A stretch of 64,000 bases of DNA from Clostridia bacterium (GTDB lineage Bacteria; Bacillota; Clostridia; Lachnospirales; Lachnospiraceae), in NCBI GenBank assembly GCA_910575245.1, contig CAJTEN010000026.1, forward strand, positions 1-64,000, given 5' to 3'. The notes under the pieces were generated by a model. It saw only the letters and a list, made by a program, of their open reading frames with translations. It did not search any database and had not been told where the DNA came from. Shown piece by piece: positions 8,628 to 16,701 of the stretch (positions are counted from its first letter, which is position 1; every line of letters starts with the position of its first letter). A program made the position numbers and the translations under genes.

Positions 8628-9398
8628 CTACACTTCCACATTCTTTCTATATATAATGCCCAGCCCTTTCAGTGTCAATTCATTGTCGTAGATAATCTTC
8701 CTCTTGCAATGGGGTACAATGCTTCCGGAAAGTCCGCCTGTGGCCACCACCGGCGCCTCATATCCCAACTCGTCATAGATCCGCTCGATCATGCCGTCCA
8801 GACAGGCCGCCTGCCCCATCACGATGCCGCTCTTCATACAGTCGATCGTATTTCTGCCTATCACCTTCTTAGGCGCTTCCAGGCTGATCCGCGGAAGCTG
8901 GGACGTCCTGTTGACCAGAGAGTCCAAAGACACCTTCACCCCCGGCAGGATCATTCCCCCGATATAATTTTTCTTCTTGTCTACCACGCTGATGGTAGTT
9001 GCCGTTCCCATATCGATCATGATGATGGGCGCTCCATAATACTGCAGCCCCGCCACCGCATTGACCACCAGGTCAGATCCTAATTGTCCCGGATTATCCA
9101 TCAGAATGTTTAAGCCTGTTTTCAGCCCCGGCCCCACCAGCAGGGGCGTCCTGCGAAACAGCTTTTCCAGAGCTGCTTTCACGATATTGTTAAGGGGCGG
9201 CACTACTGAAGAAATAATGCTTCCGCTGATATCCTCCATGCCAATGTCATAGAGCTCGAAGAGTGTCCTGAATTCCACCACATATTCCAATTCTGTCTTG
9301 GAGAGATTCGTGGATACCCGTTCCACGAAGTTAACCTTTTCACCATCGATGCATCCAAGCACGATGTTGGTATTTCCTATATCAATCGCTAAGATCAT
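8628..9398 (-). CDS. coaX: Type III pantothenate kinase
   Basis: Phosphorylates pantothenate, the first step of CoA synthesis, and belongs to the ASKHA fold. Visible motifs are the phosphate loop LAIDIGNTNI, PGQLGSDLVVNAVA, the DMGTATTISVVD catalytic segment, GGMILPGVKVSLDSL and VATGGLSG. The length of 256 is normal. It lies between the predicted pantothenate importer and coaBC, so uptake and the first CoA steps are clustered. Confidence 0.95.
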   Translation of the reverse strand: MILAIDIGNTNIVLGCIDGEKVNFVERVSTNLSKTELEYVVEFRTLFELYDIGMEDISGSIISSVVPPLNNIVKAALEKLFRRTPLLVGPGLKTGLNILMDNPGQLGSDLVVNAVAGLQYYGAPIIMIDMGTATTISVVDKKKNYIGGMILPGVKVSLDSLVNRTSQLPRISLEAPKKVIGRNTIDCMKSGIVMGQAACLDGMIERIYDELGYEAPVVATGGLSGSIVPHCKRKIIYDNELTLKGLGIIYRKNVEV

Positions 9399-9483
9399 AT
9401 TCCATCCTCTGCTTTCCTGAATTACTATCCATATTATCTATCCGGCCATCCCGGATTGGTACGCGTATGCAGTTCTGTCTGAA

Positions 9484-10308
9484 TTACATCTGCTTCGTAT
9501 ATACCGGCTTTATTCTCGTCAGAGCGATTCCTACGCCCGCTACGATAATGGCGGCTACCACGGCTTCCACCACGCCATTGAACGTCACAACCCCCATAAT
9601 GACTTCCAGCACGGCCTCTCCTGCCACCCCTACCGCCTGCGCGTATGCATCCTTATATAAAAGAAAAATACCGCCCATAACAAACAATGTATTTGTGTAG
9701 GCCCCGGCAAGACCCGCATAGGCGAGGGCGATATTCGCCGAACCCTTTCTGCGTCCGCCTGCCGTAAGCACCGCCATGAGAACACAGCCTGCCGCCAGCC
9801 CGATAACCGTGCACACCGTTGTACTTAATACATCCGGCAGCAACCGGATCAGAAATGCCCGCAGGGAGATTGTCAGAATGAAAGCCGCCAGCACATTCAC
9901 AACACCCTTTCCTGTCTGCCCCTCGCCCTTTAAGGCCCTGCGGATCAGGATGTAGGCAAAATACGGTACGATGCCGACCAAAGTCCTCGGCACAAAACAA
10001 ATATACAGGCTCTTAAAAATACCGGATATACCGGCTACATTGTAGGCAAGTACCGGCGAAAATACAAATGCCGATGCCGTAGCAGCCTTGAATGTGTTGT
10101 TGATAAAGCTGGTCATTCCAAATATGAATCCCAAAAATGCACCTTTCTTCGGTCCGAGAAATAGCGCTCCCAGGATGACCGGGATATGAATAATCGTCGC
10201 GTTGATGACAACAAGCGGGATGTATCCCAGCGGAGTGAATGCCATAATCACAATTATGGCGGTGAACAGTGCCGTCAGCACCAATTCATAAGTCTTTTCA
10301 TTTTTCAT
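9484..10308 (-). CDS. panT: ECF transporter S component, probably pantothenate (PanT-like)
   Basis: A 274-residue polytopic membrane protein of the substrate-binding (EcfS) type: N-terminal helix ELVLTALFTAIIVIM, then VINATIIHIPVILGALFLGPKKGAFLG, the typical ECF S-component signature. It would dock on a shared EcfA/A'/T energising module not in this window. Direct placement upstream of coaX and coaBC makes pantothenate the likely substrate; specificity is inferred from context. It is longer than typical S components (about 180-200), with an extra segment around residues 130-200. Confidence 0.8.
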   Translation of the reverse strand: MKNEKTYELVLTALFTAIIVIMAFTPLGYIPLVVINATIIHIPVILGALFLGPKKGAFLGFIFGMTSFINNTFKAATASAFVFSPVLAYNVAGISGIFKSLYICFVPRTLVGIVPYFAYILIRRALKGEGQTGKGVVNVLAAFILTISLRAFLIRLLPDVLSTTVCTVIGLAAGCVLMAVLTAGGRRKGSANIALAYAGLAGAYTNTLFVMGGIFLLYKDAYAQAVGVAGEAVLEVIMGVVTFNGVVEAVVAAIIVAGVGIALTRIKPVYTKQM

Positions 10309-10358
10309 GGTACATATCCTCCTGTTATTATTCTCATTTCGAGATACAATACGGTGTC

Positions 10359-10387
10359 ATCATACCATATTGATATTTTTTTGACAA
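10359..10387 (-). promoter_or_regulatory. Promoter of the panT-coaX-coaBC-ispF unit
   Basis: Minus strand TTGTCA (10382-10387), 17-bp spacer, TATGAT (10359-10364), in an AT-rich stretch about 50 bp upstream of panT. Confidence 0.65.
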
Positions 10388-10443
10388 TAATTTTTACCAC
10401 TGATTCATAAAATTGAGTTAAGGATTCCTTCAGGCAAAGGCAC

Positions 10444-10468
10444 GGTCGGCGCAGTAAGTGCGCAGACC
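10444..10468. repeat. Short hairpin with GCGCA-GTAAG-TGCGC core
   Basis: Ten-base arms GGTCGGCGCA/TGCGCAGACC (one mismatch) around the loop GTAAG. The same core recurs at 22975-22991 between carB and carA with different outer bases. The function is unknown. Confidence 0.5.
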
Positions 10469-10479
10469 CAAAATATCCC

Positions 10480-10508
10480 TTGAAACTCCTTCTTAATAGT
10501 GCTACAAT
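10480..10508 (+). promoter_or_regulatory. Promoter of the MATE gene at 10553
   Basis: TTGAAA (10480-10485), 17-bp spacer, TACAAT (10503-10508), giving a 5' UTR of about 38 nt. Confidence 0.7.
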
Positions 10509-10552
10509 CGTGGATACTACGTTAAGACCATAATGATAGAGAGGCATCATTT

Positions 10553-11965
10553 ATGAAGACAAAAGAATCAGCTAAGACAACCGAAAACAAGATCACCGAG
10601 GGAGTTATCTGGAAACAGCTGCTCCTGTTTTTCTTCCCTATTTTATTCGGGACCTTTTTCCAGCAGCTCTACAACGCTGCTGATGCAGTGATCGTAGGAC
10701 GTTTCGTGGGCAAGGAGGCTTTGTCGGCAGTAGGCGGCGGCACGGGCACCGTCATCAATCTTCTGGTCGGCTTCTTCGTAGGCTTATCCAGCGGCGCTAC
10801 CGTGGTAATCTCCCAGTACTATGGCGCAAAGAAGGCGGAAATGGTGGATTACGCGGTACATACCGCCATGGCCTTTAGTATCGCCGGCGGACTCGTGTTG
10901 ATGGTTGGCGGCATTCTGACGGCTCCGGCCATTCTGACGGCCATGGACACCCCGAAGGACGTTCTGGACCCTGCCATTCTCTACATCCGTATCTATTATG
11001 TAGGAACGATCGGAAATCTGATCTACAATGTAGGCTCCGGTATCCTGCGGGCTGTGGGCGATTCCAGGCGGCCTCTTTACTTCCTGATCGCAAGCTGTTT
11101 CACCAATATTCTGCTGGATCTGCTCCTGATCGTATGCTTCAATCTGGGCGTGGCAGGCGCTGCCCTCGCCACCATCTGTTCACAGGCTCTGAGTGCCGTT
11201 CTGGTGATCCTGGTACTGGTACGGGTGAAGGACATGCACAGACTGGAACTTCGCAGGATCCGCACTGACCGGATTATGCTGCACCGCATTGTCCGGATCG
11301 GATTTCCTGCCGGGCTGCAGTCTGTCATGTACAGCCTTTCCAATATTATCATCCAGACCGCCATCAACGGACTGGGAACCGACACCGTGGCCGCCTGGAC
11401 CGTATACGGAAAGATGGATGCTCTCTTCTGGATGACGATAAGCTCCTTCGGTATCGCCATTACCACCTTCGCGGGGCAGAATTTCGGCGCCGGTAAGCTG
11501 GACCGGGTGCGGAAGGGCATCCGAAGCTGTCTGGCCATGTGCTTCGGATCAACCATACTGATCAGTATACTGTTATGTCTCGGCGGACATATCCTTTACA
11601 GCCTGTTTACCTCAGACCCGGAGGTCATGCAGATCGGTATGCAGATCGTGTATTTCCTGGTACCTACCTTTGTTACCTATGTATGTGTGGAAGTACTTTC
11701 CGGCGCTCTGCGCGGCGTAGGAGACTGCTGGATACCCACGTTGATCTGCTTAAGCGGCATCTGTTTGATCCGTATCCTCTGGATCATGCTGGCTGTGCCT
11801 CACAGACCCGATGTCTATACCGTCACATTCAGCTACCCGCTTACCTGGGCGGTCACCAGCATACTCTTTATTGTGTACTACTGTTTCTTCAGCAAGATTA
11901 AGATCGTCCGTACGCGCCGGGAGAAGCTGGCTGCTAAAGGCATGGACTTTACACCAACTGCATAA
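10553..11965 (+). CDS. MATE family multidrug/cation exporter
   Basis: A 470-residue, 12-helix MatE protein of the MATE/NorM superfamily, expected to export cationic drugs or metabolites using an ion gradient. The N half opens with FGTFFQQLYNAADAVIVGRFVG and the C half repeats the module (PAGLQSVMYSLSNIIIQTAINGLG, FAGQNFGAGKLDRVRKG). A GAGAGG ribosome site precedes the ATG. No regulator is adjacent on this side. The purC promoter starts inside its last codons. Confidence 0.9.
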   Translation: MKTKESAKTTENKITEGVIWKQLLLFFFPILFGTFFQQLYNAADAVIVGRFVGKEALSAVGGGTGTVINLLVGFFVGLSSGATVVISQYYGAKKAEMVDYAVHTAMAFSIAGGLVLMVGGILTAPAILTAMDTPKDVLDPAILYIRIYYVGTIGNLIYNVGSGILRAVGDSRRPLYFLIASCFTNILLDLLLIVCFNLGVAGAALATICSQALSAVLVILVLVRVKDMHRLELRRIRTDRIMLHRIVRIGFPAGLQSVMYSLSNIIIQTAINGLGTDTVAAWTVYGKMDALFWMTISSFGIAITTFAGQNFGAGKLDRVRKGIRSCLAMCFGSTILISILLCLGGHILYSLFTSDPEVMQIGMQIVYFLVPTFVTYVCVEVLSGALRGVGDCWIPTLICLSGICLIRILWIMLAVPHRPDVYTVTFSYPLTWAVTSILFIVYYCFFSKIKIVRTRREKLAAKGMDFTPTA

Positions 11966-11976
11966 TCCGCTATAAT
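11948..11976 (+). promoter_or_regulatory. purC promoter overlapping the end of the MATE gene
   Basis: TTTACA (11948-11953), exactly 17 bp, TATAAT (11971-11976). The -35 lies within the MATE coding sequence. It leaves a 5' leader of about 120 nt before purC in which no known purine riboswitch was recognised. Confidence 0.7.
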
Positions 11977-12105
11977 AGTGGCAGTAACGCTCAGCAACCC
12001 CAAAACCGGAATATCAGCTAAAGAAACAAAGGTAAAACCGGCAATCTGCGGTACCAATATTCAGGATTTGGAATATAATTCCATTAAGATAAACGGAGGT
12101 TAAAC

Positions 12106-12975
12106 ATGACTGAATTAAAACCGATCAAAGAAGGGAAAGTACGAGAGATCTACGACAACGGCGACAGCCTGGTCATGGTTGCTACAGACCGCATCAGCTG
12201 TTTCGATGTGATCCTGAACAACCAGGTGACAAAGAAGGGCACGGTCCTGACACAGATGTCCAGATTCTGGTTCGACATGACGCAGGACATTCTGCCCAAC
12301 CACATGATTTCCGTGGATGTCAATGACATGCCTGCATTTTTCAGACAGGATAAATTCAACGGTAACAGTATGTTATGCCGTAAACTTACTATGCTGCCCA
12401 TCGAATGTATTGTGCGCGGTTATATTACCGGAAGCGGGTGGGCAAGCTATCTGAAGGACGGCACCGTATGCGGCATCAGGCTGCCGGAGGACTTACGGGA
12501 ATCCGACAAACTGCCTGAACCTATCTATACGCCTTCCACCAAGGCCGAGATCGGCGACCATGACGAGAATATCTCCTATGGGCAGAGTGTTGATTATCTG
12601 GAAAAGAGATTCCCGGGCAAAGGAGAAGCCTATGCTTCCAAACTTCGGGATTATACGATCGCCCTCTATAAGAAATGCGCAGAATACGCCCTGGCGCGCG
12701 GCATTATCATCGCGGATACCAAATTCGAATTCGGACTGGACCAGCAGGGCAATATCGTCCTGGGCGACGAAATGCTCACTCCCGACAGTTCCCGTTTCTG
12801 GCCTGCGGACGGGTATGAACCCGGACACGGACAGCCTTCCTTCGACAAGCAGTTCGCAAGAGACTGGCTTAAGAGCAATGAAGGCCATAACTGGACTCTG
12901 CCTGAGGATATCGTACAGAAGACGATCGATAAATATCTGCTGGGCTTTGAACTGCTGACTGGCAGGAAGCTCTAG
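12106..12975 (+). CDS. purC: Phosphoribosylaminoimidazole-succinocarboxamide synthase
   Basis: SAICAR synthetase, joining CAIR and aspartate with ATP in purine synthesis. Family features include KEGKVREIYDNGDSLVMVATDRISCFD (residues about 7-34), ECIVRGYITGSGW, the substrate loop of LEKRFPGKGEAYASKLRD, and DTKFEFGLD followed by GDEMLTPDSSRFWP. At 289 residues it is the longer, eukaryote/clostridial-like version. A strong CGGAGG site sits 8 nt before the ATG. It is monocistronic, with its own promoter and terminator; purL lies 18 kb away on the other strand. Confidence 0.95.
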   Translation: MTELKPIKEGKVREIYDNGDSLVMVATDRISCFDVILNNQVTKKGTVLTQMSRFWFDMTQDILPNHMISVDVNDMPAFFRQDKFNGNSMLCRKLTMLPIECIVRGYITGSGWASYLKDGTVCGIRLPEDLRESDKLPEPIYTPSTKAEIGDHDENISYGQSVDYLEKRFPGKGEAYASKLRDYTIALYKKCAEYALARGIIIADTKFEFGLDQQGNIVLGDEMLTPDSSRFWPADGYEPGHGQPSFDKQFARDWLKSNEGHNWTLPEDIVQKTIDKYLLGFELLTGRKL

Positions 12976-13002
12976 TATAATCCACATATACAATAACATG
13001 TT

Positions 13003-13048
13003 ATATGCCCGGATACCTCTGTCATCAGATGATATCCGGGCATATTTT
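13003..13048 (+). terminator. Intrinsic terminator of purC
   Basis: A long stem ATGCCCGGATA.../...TATCCGGGCAT followed by TTTTT. Confidence 0.85.
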
Positions 13049-13148
13049 TCATGCTACGGCTATTATATTTCCATATCCGGCTCATGTCTGTTCCCATGCA
13101 AATGCCCTTCGAAACCCGGTTACAAATATCTTTATGCACACGGCATGT

Positions 13149-13514
13149 CTACATTAATATCACCCATATAATGATTTTTTTCAGCCATAACAGTATCTGC
13201 AGCAAAATCCTTGACATCACATAGACAGACTGCAATCCATCACCCGGCTGCATCTGTAACGCGTAGATTTCATCGACATTTTTCAAAATATGATCTTTTT
13301 TTTCACGAATACCACTGCAGTCTGCACTGCCATCTATCCCGTGAAATTCATGAAATGACATGTTACTGTCCTCCTGCCCCTGTCCGGATACTTGAAATAA
13401 GGCTACGCTTTCCTCTGCCCTGGCGTTCCACATTTTCACATCCGCTGCAATAAAATCAATATTTGCTAAAAGCATTGCTGCCGCCAATAGTATACCAAAT
13501 ATTCCCTTACTCAT
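13149..13514 (-). CDS. Small membrane protein of unknown function
   Basis: A 121-residue candidate with a hydrophobic signal-like N-terminus (about residues 4-24, FGILLAAAMLLANIDFIAA), a polar middle with two Cys-poor loops, and a hydrophobic Leu/Ile-rich C-terminus (about 102-121). The ATG at 13514 has a GGAG site 7 nt upstream; the open frame extends further, but that part overlaps the divergent HTH gene and its operator. It is transcribed away from the HTH gene at 13624 and shares the palindromic control region with it, which supports a regulator-target relation. No family was recognised, and coding status is not certain. Confidence 0.5.
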   Translation of the reverse strand: MSKGIFGILLAAAMLLANIDFIAADVKMWNARAEESVALFQVSGQGQEDSNMSFHEFHGIDGSADCSGIREKKDHILKNVDEIYALQMQPGDGLQSVYVMSRILLQILLWLKKIIIWVILM

Positions 13515-13547
13515 TTTCCCGCTCCATCTCATTTGTAAAATATTCCC

Positions 13548-13603
13548 TGCATAATAACCGATATCGGTCACTATAAATATATACCGATATTGGTTATTAT
13601 GCA
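13548..13603. promoter_or_regulatory. Twin palindromic operator between the membrane protein and the HTH gene
   Basis: Arms of 21 bp at 13548-13568 and 13583-13603 are inverted copies with one mismatch and a 14-bp spacer. Each arm also contains a 12-bp palindrome, ACCGATATCGGT (13557-13568) and ACCGATATTGGT (13583-13594), centred 26 bp apart. It lies immediately upstream of the HTH start and is the natural binding site for that protein. Confidence 0.7.
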
Positions 13604-13623
13604 AGTAGGAAGAGGTGTAATAT

Positions 13624-13827
13624 TTGATTGTGTATGACAACCTGTGGAATACGATGAAAGAAAAAGGCATTACCCAATATGCTCTTACAAAAAAATACGG
13701 AATCAGCCCCGGACAGATTACCCGGCTTAAGCGAAATGAAAGCGTCAGCACTCATACGATCGAAATGTTCTGTAAGATTCTGGATTGCAGAGTAGAAGAT
13801 GTCATGGAATACATCAAAGAATCATGA
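13624..13827 (+). CDS. Small XRE-family (Cro/CI) transcriptional regulator
   Basis: A 67-residue single helix-turn-helix protein of the very common Firmicutes YozG-like type (NLWNTMKEKGITQYALTKKYGISPGQITRLKRNESVSTHTIEMFCKILDCRVEDVMEY). The HTH is at about residues 16-42. The TTG at 13624 is the best start, with AGAGGTG 8 nt upstream. It is probably autoregulated through the palindromes at 13548-13603, which also face the divergent membrane-protein gene. Confidence 0.85.
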   Translation: MIVYDNLWNTMKEKGITQYALTKKYGISPGQITRLKRNESVSTHTIEMFCKILDCRVEDVMEYIKES

Positions 13828-13844
13828 ATGACCCGTTCATCAAA

Positions 13845-13938
13845 AAAGGCTGTCGCAAAATTCGGACTTATACAGTATACGGCCCATTTTAAAATCCTCG
13901 CCAATCCTGTATAAGTCCTGTCTCTTGTAACAGCCTTT
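13845..13938. repeat. Nested inverted repeat after the XRE gene
   Basis: Outer arms AAAGGCTGT/ACAGCCTTT (13845-13853, 13930-13938) and inner arms GGACTTATACAG/CTGTATAAGTCC (13864-13875, 13907-13918). The last outer arm ends in TTTCTGTTTATTT, so it may also serve as a terminator for the HTH gene. The perfect, two-tier symmetry looks like a miniature mobile element rather than a plain terminator. Confidence 0.6.
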
Positions 13939-14057
13939 CTGTTTATTTATATGCAGTTATATTGCATTTATCCCATAACGGTTCAGGAAATCTCCGCTGA
14001 TATCCGGTGACCCTGGCCGTTTATTGCTTGCCCGGTTCTTTCGATATCATTTTTGTC

Positions 14058-15176
14058 TCACGGTTTGCGCAGTATCGCTGTCATTCGCTCCACCGTATCC
14101 ATAACCTCCCTGGATTTCACATCTGTCACTGCGGCACGCAGAACATCCATCAGTCCACCACAGCTTTCCGGTATCCGGTACTGCTCCAGCTTCTGCATAG
14201 CCTCATCAACCTTATCCAGGTCAAATCTGTCTACGGCATCCCGCACAGCTGTCAGCTGTAAGATCAATTCCTCTGCGGATACCACTCTTTTGTTCCGGTT
14301 ATTCTCCTCTCCATAGGGCCGGAGAATCTCCTTGTAATGTCTCAGTTCCCTGATCAATCCGGGAGTCTCTCTGGTAATTGTTTCCACATCTTCGCTCTTA
14401 CCGCATTTCTCCATCTTAAAGAACCACTCCGACAGATGGGCTGCGCCGATCATCCGCGCTGTATTTTTCAGGGCATGCACCTCTATCGTATAATCTCTGA
14501 TCAATCCGTCAGCCAGACACCGCTCCAGTTTACAAACCTTGGAATCGATCAGTTTATAGAAGTCCCCCAGCAGCTTCCGCCACATCTTCTCGCTCCCGGT
14601 ATATCTAATGCCGTCTGCCGCGTTTATGCCTGGCAGATCCGGCAGCTGCATATTCTTCCCGTCCGCAATTCCCGCATCCATCCTTCCTGCTGATGCCGTC
14701 CCGCCATTTTCCTTCTTCCTGCCAGCCGCCGCAGCGTCAGATCCGTTCTTTGACGCCGCAGCGTTCTGCTTCGATATCACAATGAATTTCCTAGGAATCC
14801 ACTTCAAAACACATCTGTAGATATCGATCGGCTCAATCGGTTTCGCCAGATAATCATTCATCCCGGCCTTCCGGAATTCATCGCGGACATCCTCCAGCGC
14901 GTTGGCCGTCAACGCAATGATCGGTACCGTCCGATAATATTCATCCGCCAGACAGCGCAGCCTCTTCGTTGTCTCCACACCGTCCATCCCAGGCATCATA
15001 TGATCCATGAAAATCAAATTGTATCTGGTCTTCTGAGCCATCTGCAGCGCACGCTTCCCACTGTCAGCCATATCTATTTTCATCTGCAGAGGCTCCAAAA
15101 GCCCTGCCGTAACTTCCAGATTGATCTCATTATCGTCCACGATCAATACGGAAACTTCCGGTGCCGTAAAATTCAT
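14058..15176 (-). CDS. Orphan response regulator with REC and HPt domains
   Basis: A 373-residue two-domain phosphorelay protein. REC domain: residues about 8-125, acidic pair DD14-15, phosphoacceptor D58 (LIFMDHMMPGMDG), Lys112 in AKPIEP. A polar Ala/Gly/Lys linker (136-180) leads to an HPt domain with phospho-His H234 in VHALKNTARMIGA. There is no DNA-binding, GGDEF or methyltransferase output. This REC-HPt order is normally the C-terminal half of a hybrid histidine kinase, but no kinase gene is adjacent and the start is clean (AAAGGAG 6 nt before the ATG at 15176). It is likely a phosphotransfer shuttle for a kinase elsewhere, or the freed tail of a former hybrid kinase. Confidence 0.85.
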   Translation of the reverse strand: MNFTAPEVSVLIVDDNEINLEVTAGLLEPLQMKIDMADSGKRALQMAQKTRYNLIFMDHMMPGMDGVETTKRLRCLADEYYRTVPIIALTANALEDVRDEFRKAGMNDYLAKPIEPIDIYRCVLKWIPRKFIVISKQNAAASKNGSDAAAAGRKKENGGTASAGRMDAGIADGKNMQLPDLPGINAADGIRYTGSEKMWRKLLGDFYKLIDSKVCKLERCLADGLIRDYTIEVHALKNTARMIGAAHLSEWFFKMEKCGKSEDVETITRETPGLIRELRHYKEILRPYGEENNRNKRVVSAEELILQLTAVRDAVDRFDLDKVDEAMQKLEQYRIPESCGGLMDVLRAAVTDVKSREVMDTVERMTAILRKP

Positions 15177-15283
15177 GCGCATCTCCTTTGACAGAAAATC
15201 CTGTCTGTTATATTTTCTCACTGCATCCGGTGCACAGTAAATGCAAAGTCCCGTGCTGGGCTGTTACATAATATTTCAGATTA

Positions 15284-16051
15284 CTACTTCAGATAATTGA
15301 CCCCCAATATCACAGCCCCGAGAACTGCCAGTACCACTCCTGTAGCCCGGTTCAGTGTTGCAGGAGTCGCCTTGTTGGCAAACTTCGCCGCAATCCTTGC
15401 CCACAGCAAGGTGGATGCCACGCAGAACAACAGACACCACAGATCCGGCTTCCCGCCGATCACAAAATGGCTGACAGCCCCTGTGAATGCAGTAAATGCC
15501 ATAATAAATACACTGGTGCCCACCGCCGTCTTCAACTCATAACCCAATACGCTGGTTAAGATCAACAGCATCATCATGCCGCCGCCCGCACCGACAAAAC
15601 CACAGATAAACCCGACCACCGTGCCACAGATGACGGATTGTATGACACGTTTCTTTCCACTGACCTGATTCATGGATTCCTTCGTTGTCATAACCGGCTT
15701 CACAATGAATTTGATACCGAGCAGCAGGGTCATAAATACTGAGAAATTGCCCATAGTCGTATTGGGAACCTTGCTGGCCACCCAGCTTCCGAACAAGGTA
15801 ACCAGAAGGACCGTCCCCATCATAACAAGACCATTTTTCACATCAAGATTTTTATTCTTTCCATAAGTATATGCACTCACGGCACTTGCCAGGACATCAC
15901 TCGCCAGTGCAATACCCACTGCTTCATAGGCCGGCATTCCCAGAAAAGTGATCAGCATCGGACTGATCACCGCCGCCGCGCTCATGCCCGCAAAGCCGGT
16001 ACCCAAGCCGGCTCCGATTCCCGCAATAAAACAAATGATAAATTTAAACAT
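15284..16051 (-). CDS. TSUP-family permease (TauE/SafE)
   Basis: A polytopic membrane protein of about 255 residues with the TSUP signature near the start (IAGIGAGLGTGFAGMSAAAVISPML) and its repeat (CGFVGAGGGMMMLLILTSVLGYELKTAVGTSVF). The family moves sulfite, sulfoacetate, thiosulfate or other sulfur/organic anions; the substrate is unknown. The frame is open up to 16255, but the tRNA terminator lies inside that extension and AAGGGG precedes the ATG at 16051, so the shorter start is chosen. Confidence 0.85.
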   Translation of the reverse strand: MFKFIICFIAGIGAGLGTGFAGMSAAAVISPMLITFLGMPAYEAVGIALASDVLASAVSAYTYGKNKNLDVKNGLVMMGTVLLVTLFGSWVASKVPNTTMGNFSVFMTLLLGIKFIVKPVMTTKESMNQVSGKKRVIQSVICGTVVGFICGFVGAGGGMMMLLILTSVLGYELKTAVGTSVFIMAFTAFTGAVSHFVIGGKPDLWCLLFCVASTLLWARIAAKFANKATPATLNRATGVVLAVLGAVILGVNYLK

Positions 16052-16237
16052 ACCAGCGTATCCCCTTCCTGTTGCTCCCTGCCTCAAATACCGGTTAATA
16101 TTCTCAAACACACGGTCCATGCAGCGTTTCCTGCCTTCCATCTCCTCCGAAGATATACGCTGATGAGCCGTTTTGCGGTTACCCTGTGCATATTCCTTCC
16201 TCAGATAACCGCAGGCTTCCATATGCTTGATTACAAA

Positions 16238-16285
16238 AATACAAAAAGCCCGCAACGCTTGATTCTACAAGGCTTCCGGACTTCT
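16238..16285 (-). terminator. Intrinsic terminator of the tRNA-Val/tRNA-Met unit
   Basis: On the minus strand AAGTCCGG...GCCTTG-loop-CAAGC...GCGGGCTT followed by TTTTTGTATTTTT, directly after tRNA-Met. Confidence 0.7.
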
Positions 16286-16291
16286 TCAAAA

Positions 16292-16365
16292 TAGCGAGAG
16301 GGGGACTTGAACCCTCGACACTACGGGTATGAACCGTATGCTCTAGCCAGCTGAGCTATCTCGCC
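16292..16365 (-). tRNA. tRNA-Met (anticodon CAT), elongator type
   Basis: A 74-nt cloverleaf: acceptor GGCGAGA/TCTCGCT, D-stem GCTC/GAGC, anticodon stem TACGG/CCGTA with loop TTCATAC. The overall sequence resembles Bacillus elongator tRNA-Met rather than initiator or Ile2. The T-stem GAGGG/CCCCC carries one A-C mismatch. Confidence 0.9.
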
Positions 16366-16379
16366 ATATTCAGTTTCAA

Positions 16380-16452
16380 TGGGGCCTATAGGGCTCGAAC
16401 CTATGACCCTCTGCTTGTAAGGCAGATGCTCTCCCAGCTGAGCTAAGACCCC
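16380..16452 (-). tRNA. tRNA-Val (anticodon TAC)
   Basis: A 73-nt cloverleaf: acceptor GGGGTCT/GGCCCC region, D-stem GCTC/GAGC, anticodon stem TCTGC/GCAGA with loop CTTACAA. It lies 14 bp upstream of tRNA-Met in the same transcript. Confidence 0.92.
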
Positions 16453-16643
16453 ATTATGGTCAGGCCACTTCCGCAACCCGCTCTGCTAGTATACAATTTT
16501 ACACCGGTGCTTGTCAAGTGTTTTATTTGAATTTTTACAGAAATTTTGGCAAAAAATATTATAAAACGCTATAACCATTTATACTGATTCATTATTGCGT
16601 GCATTCATAGGCAGCTTATCTATAAAAACTTGGCATCAAGAGG

Positions 16644-16685
16644 GAATCTGCCCCTCGCCGCAGGCGACTTGAAATGGGCAGGTTC
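16644..16685. repeat. Hairpin with conserved CTCGCCGCAGGCG loop, copy 1
   Basis: Stem GAATCTGCCC/GGGCAGGTTC encloses a 22-nt loop that is nearly the same as that at 37067-37088, although the stems share no sequence. It belongs to a dispersed non-coding repeat family. Confidence 0.6.
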
Positions 16686-16701
16686 CGTAACAGGGAAGCC
16701 A

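Noticed and set aside
11966..12105. Purine riboswitch upstream of purC
   Set aside because: No conserved purine-aptamer core or terminator was seen; only a promoter and an unstructured leader.
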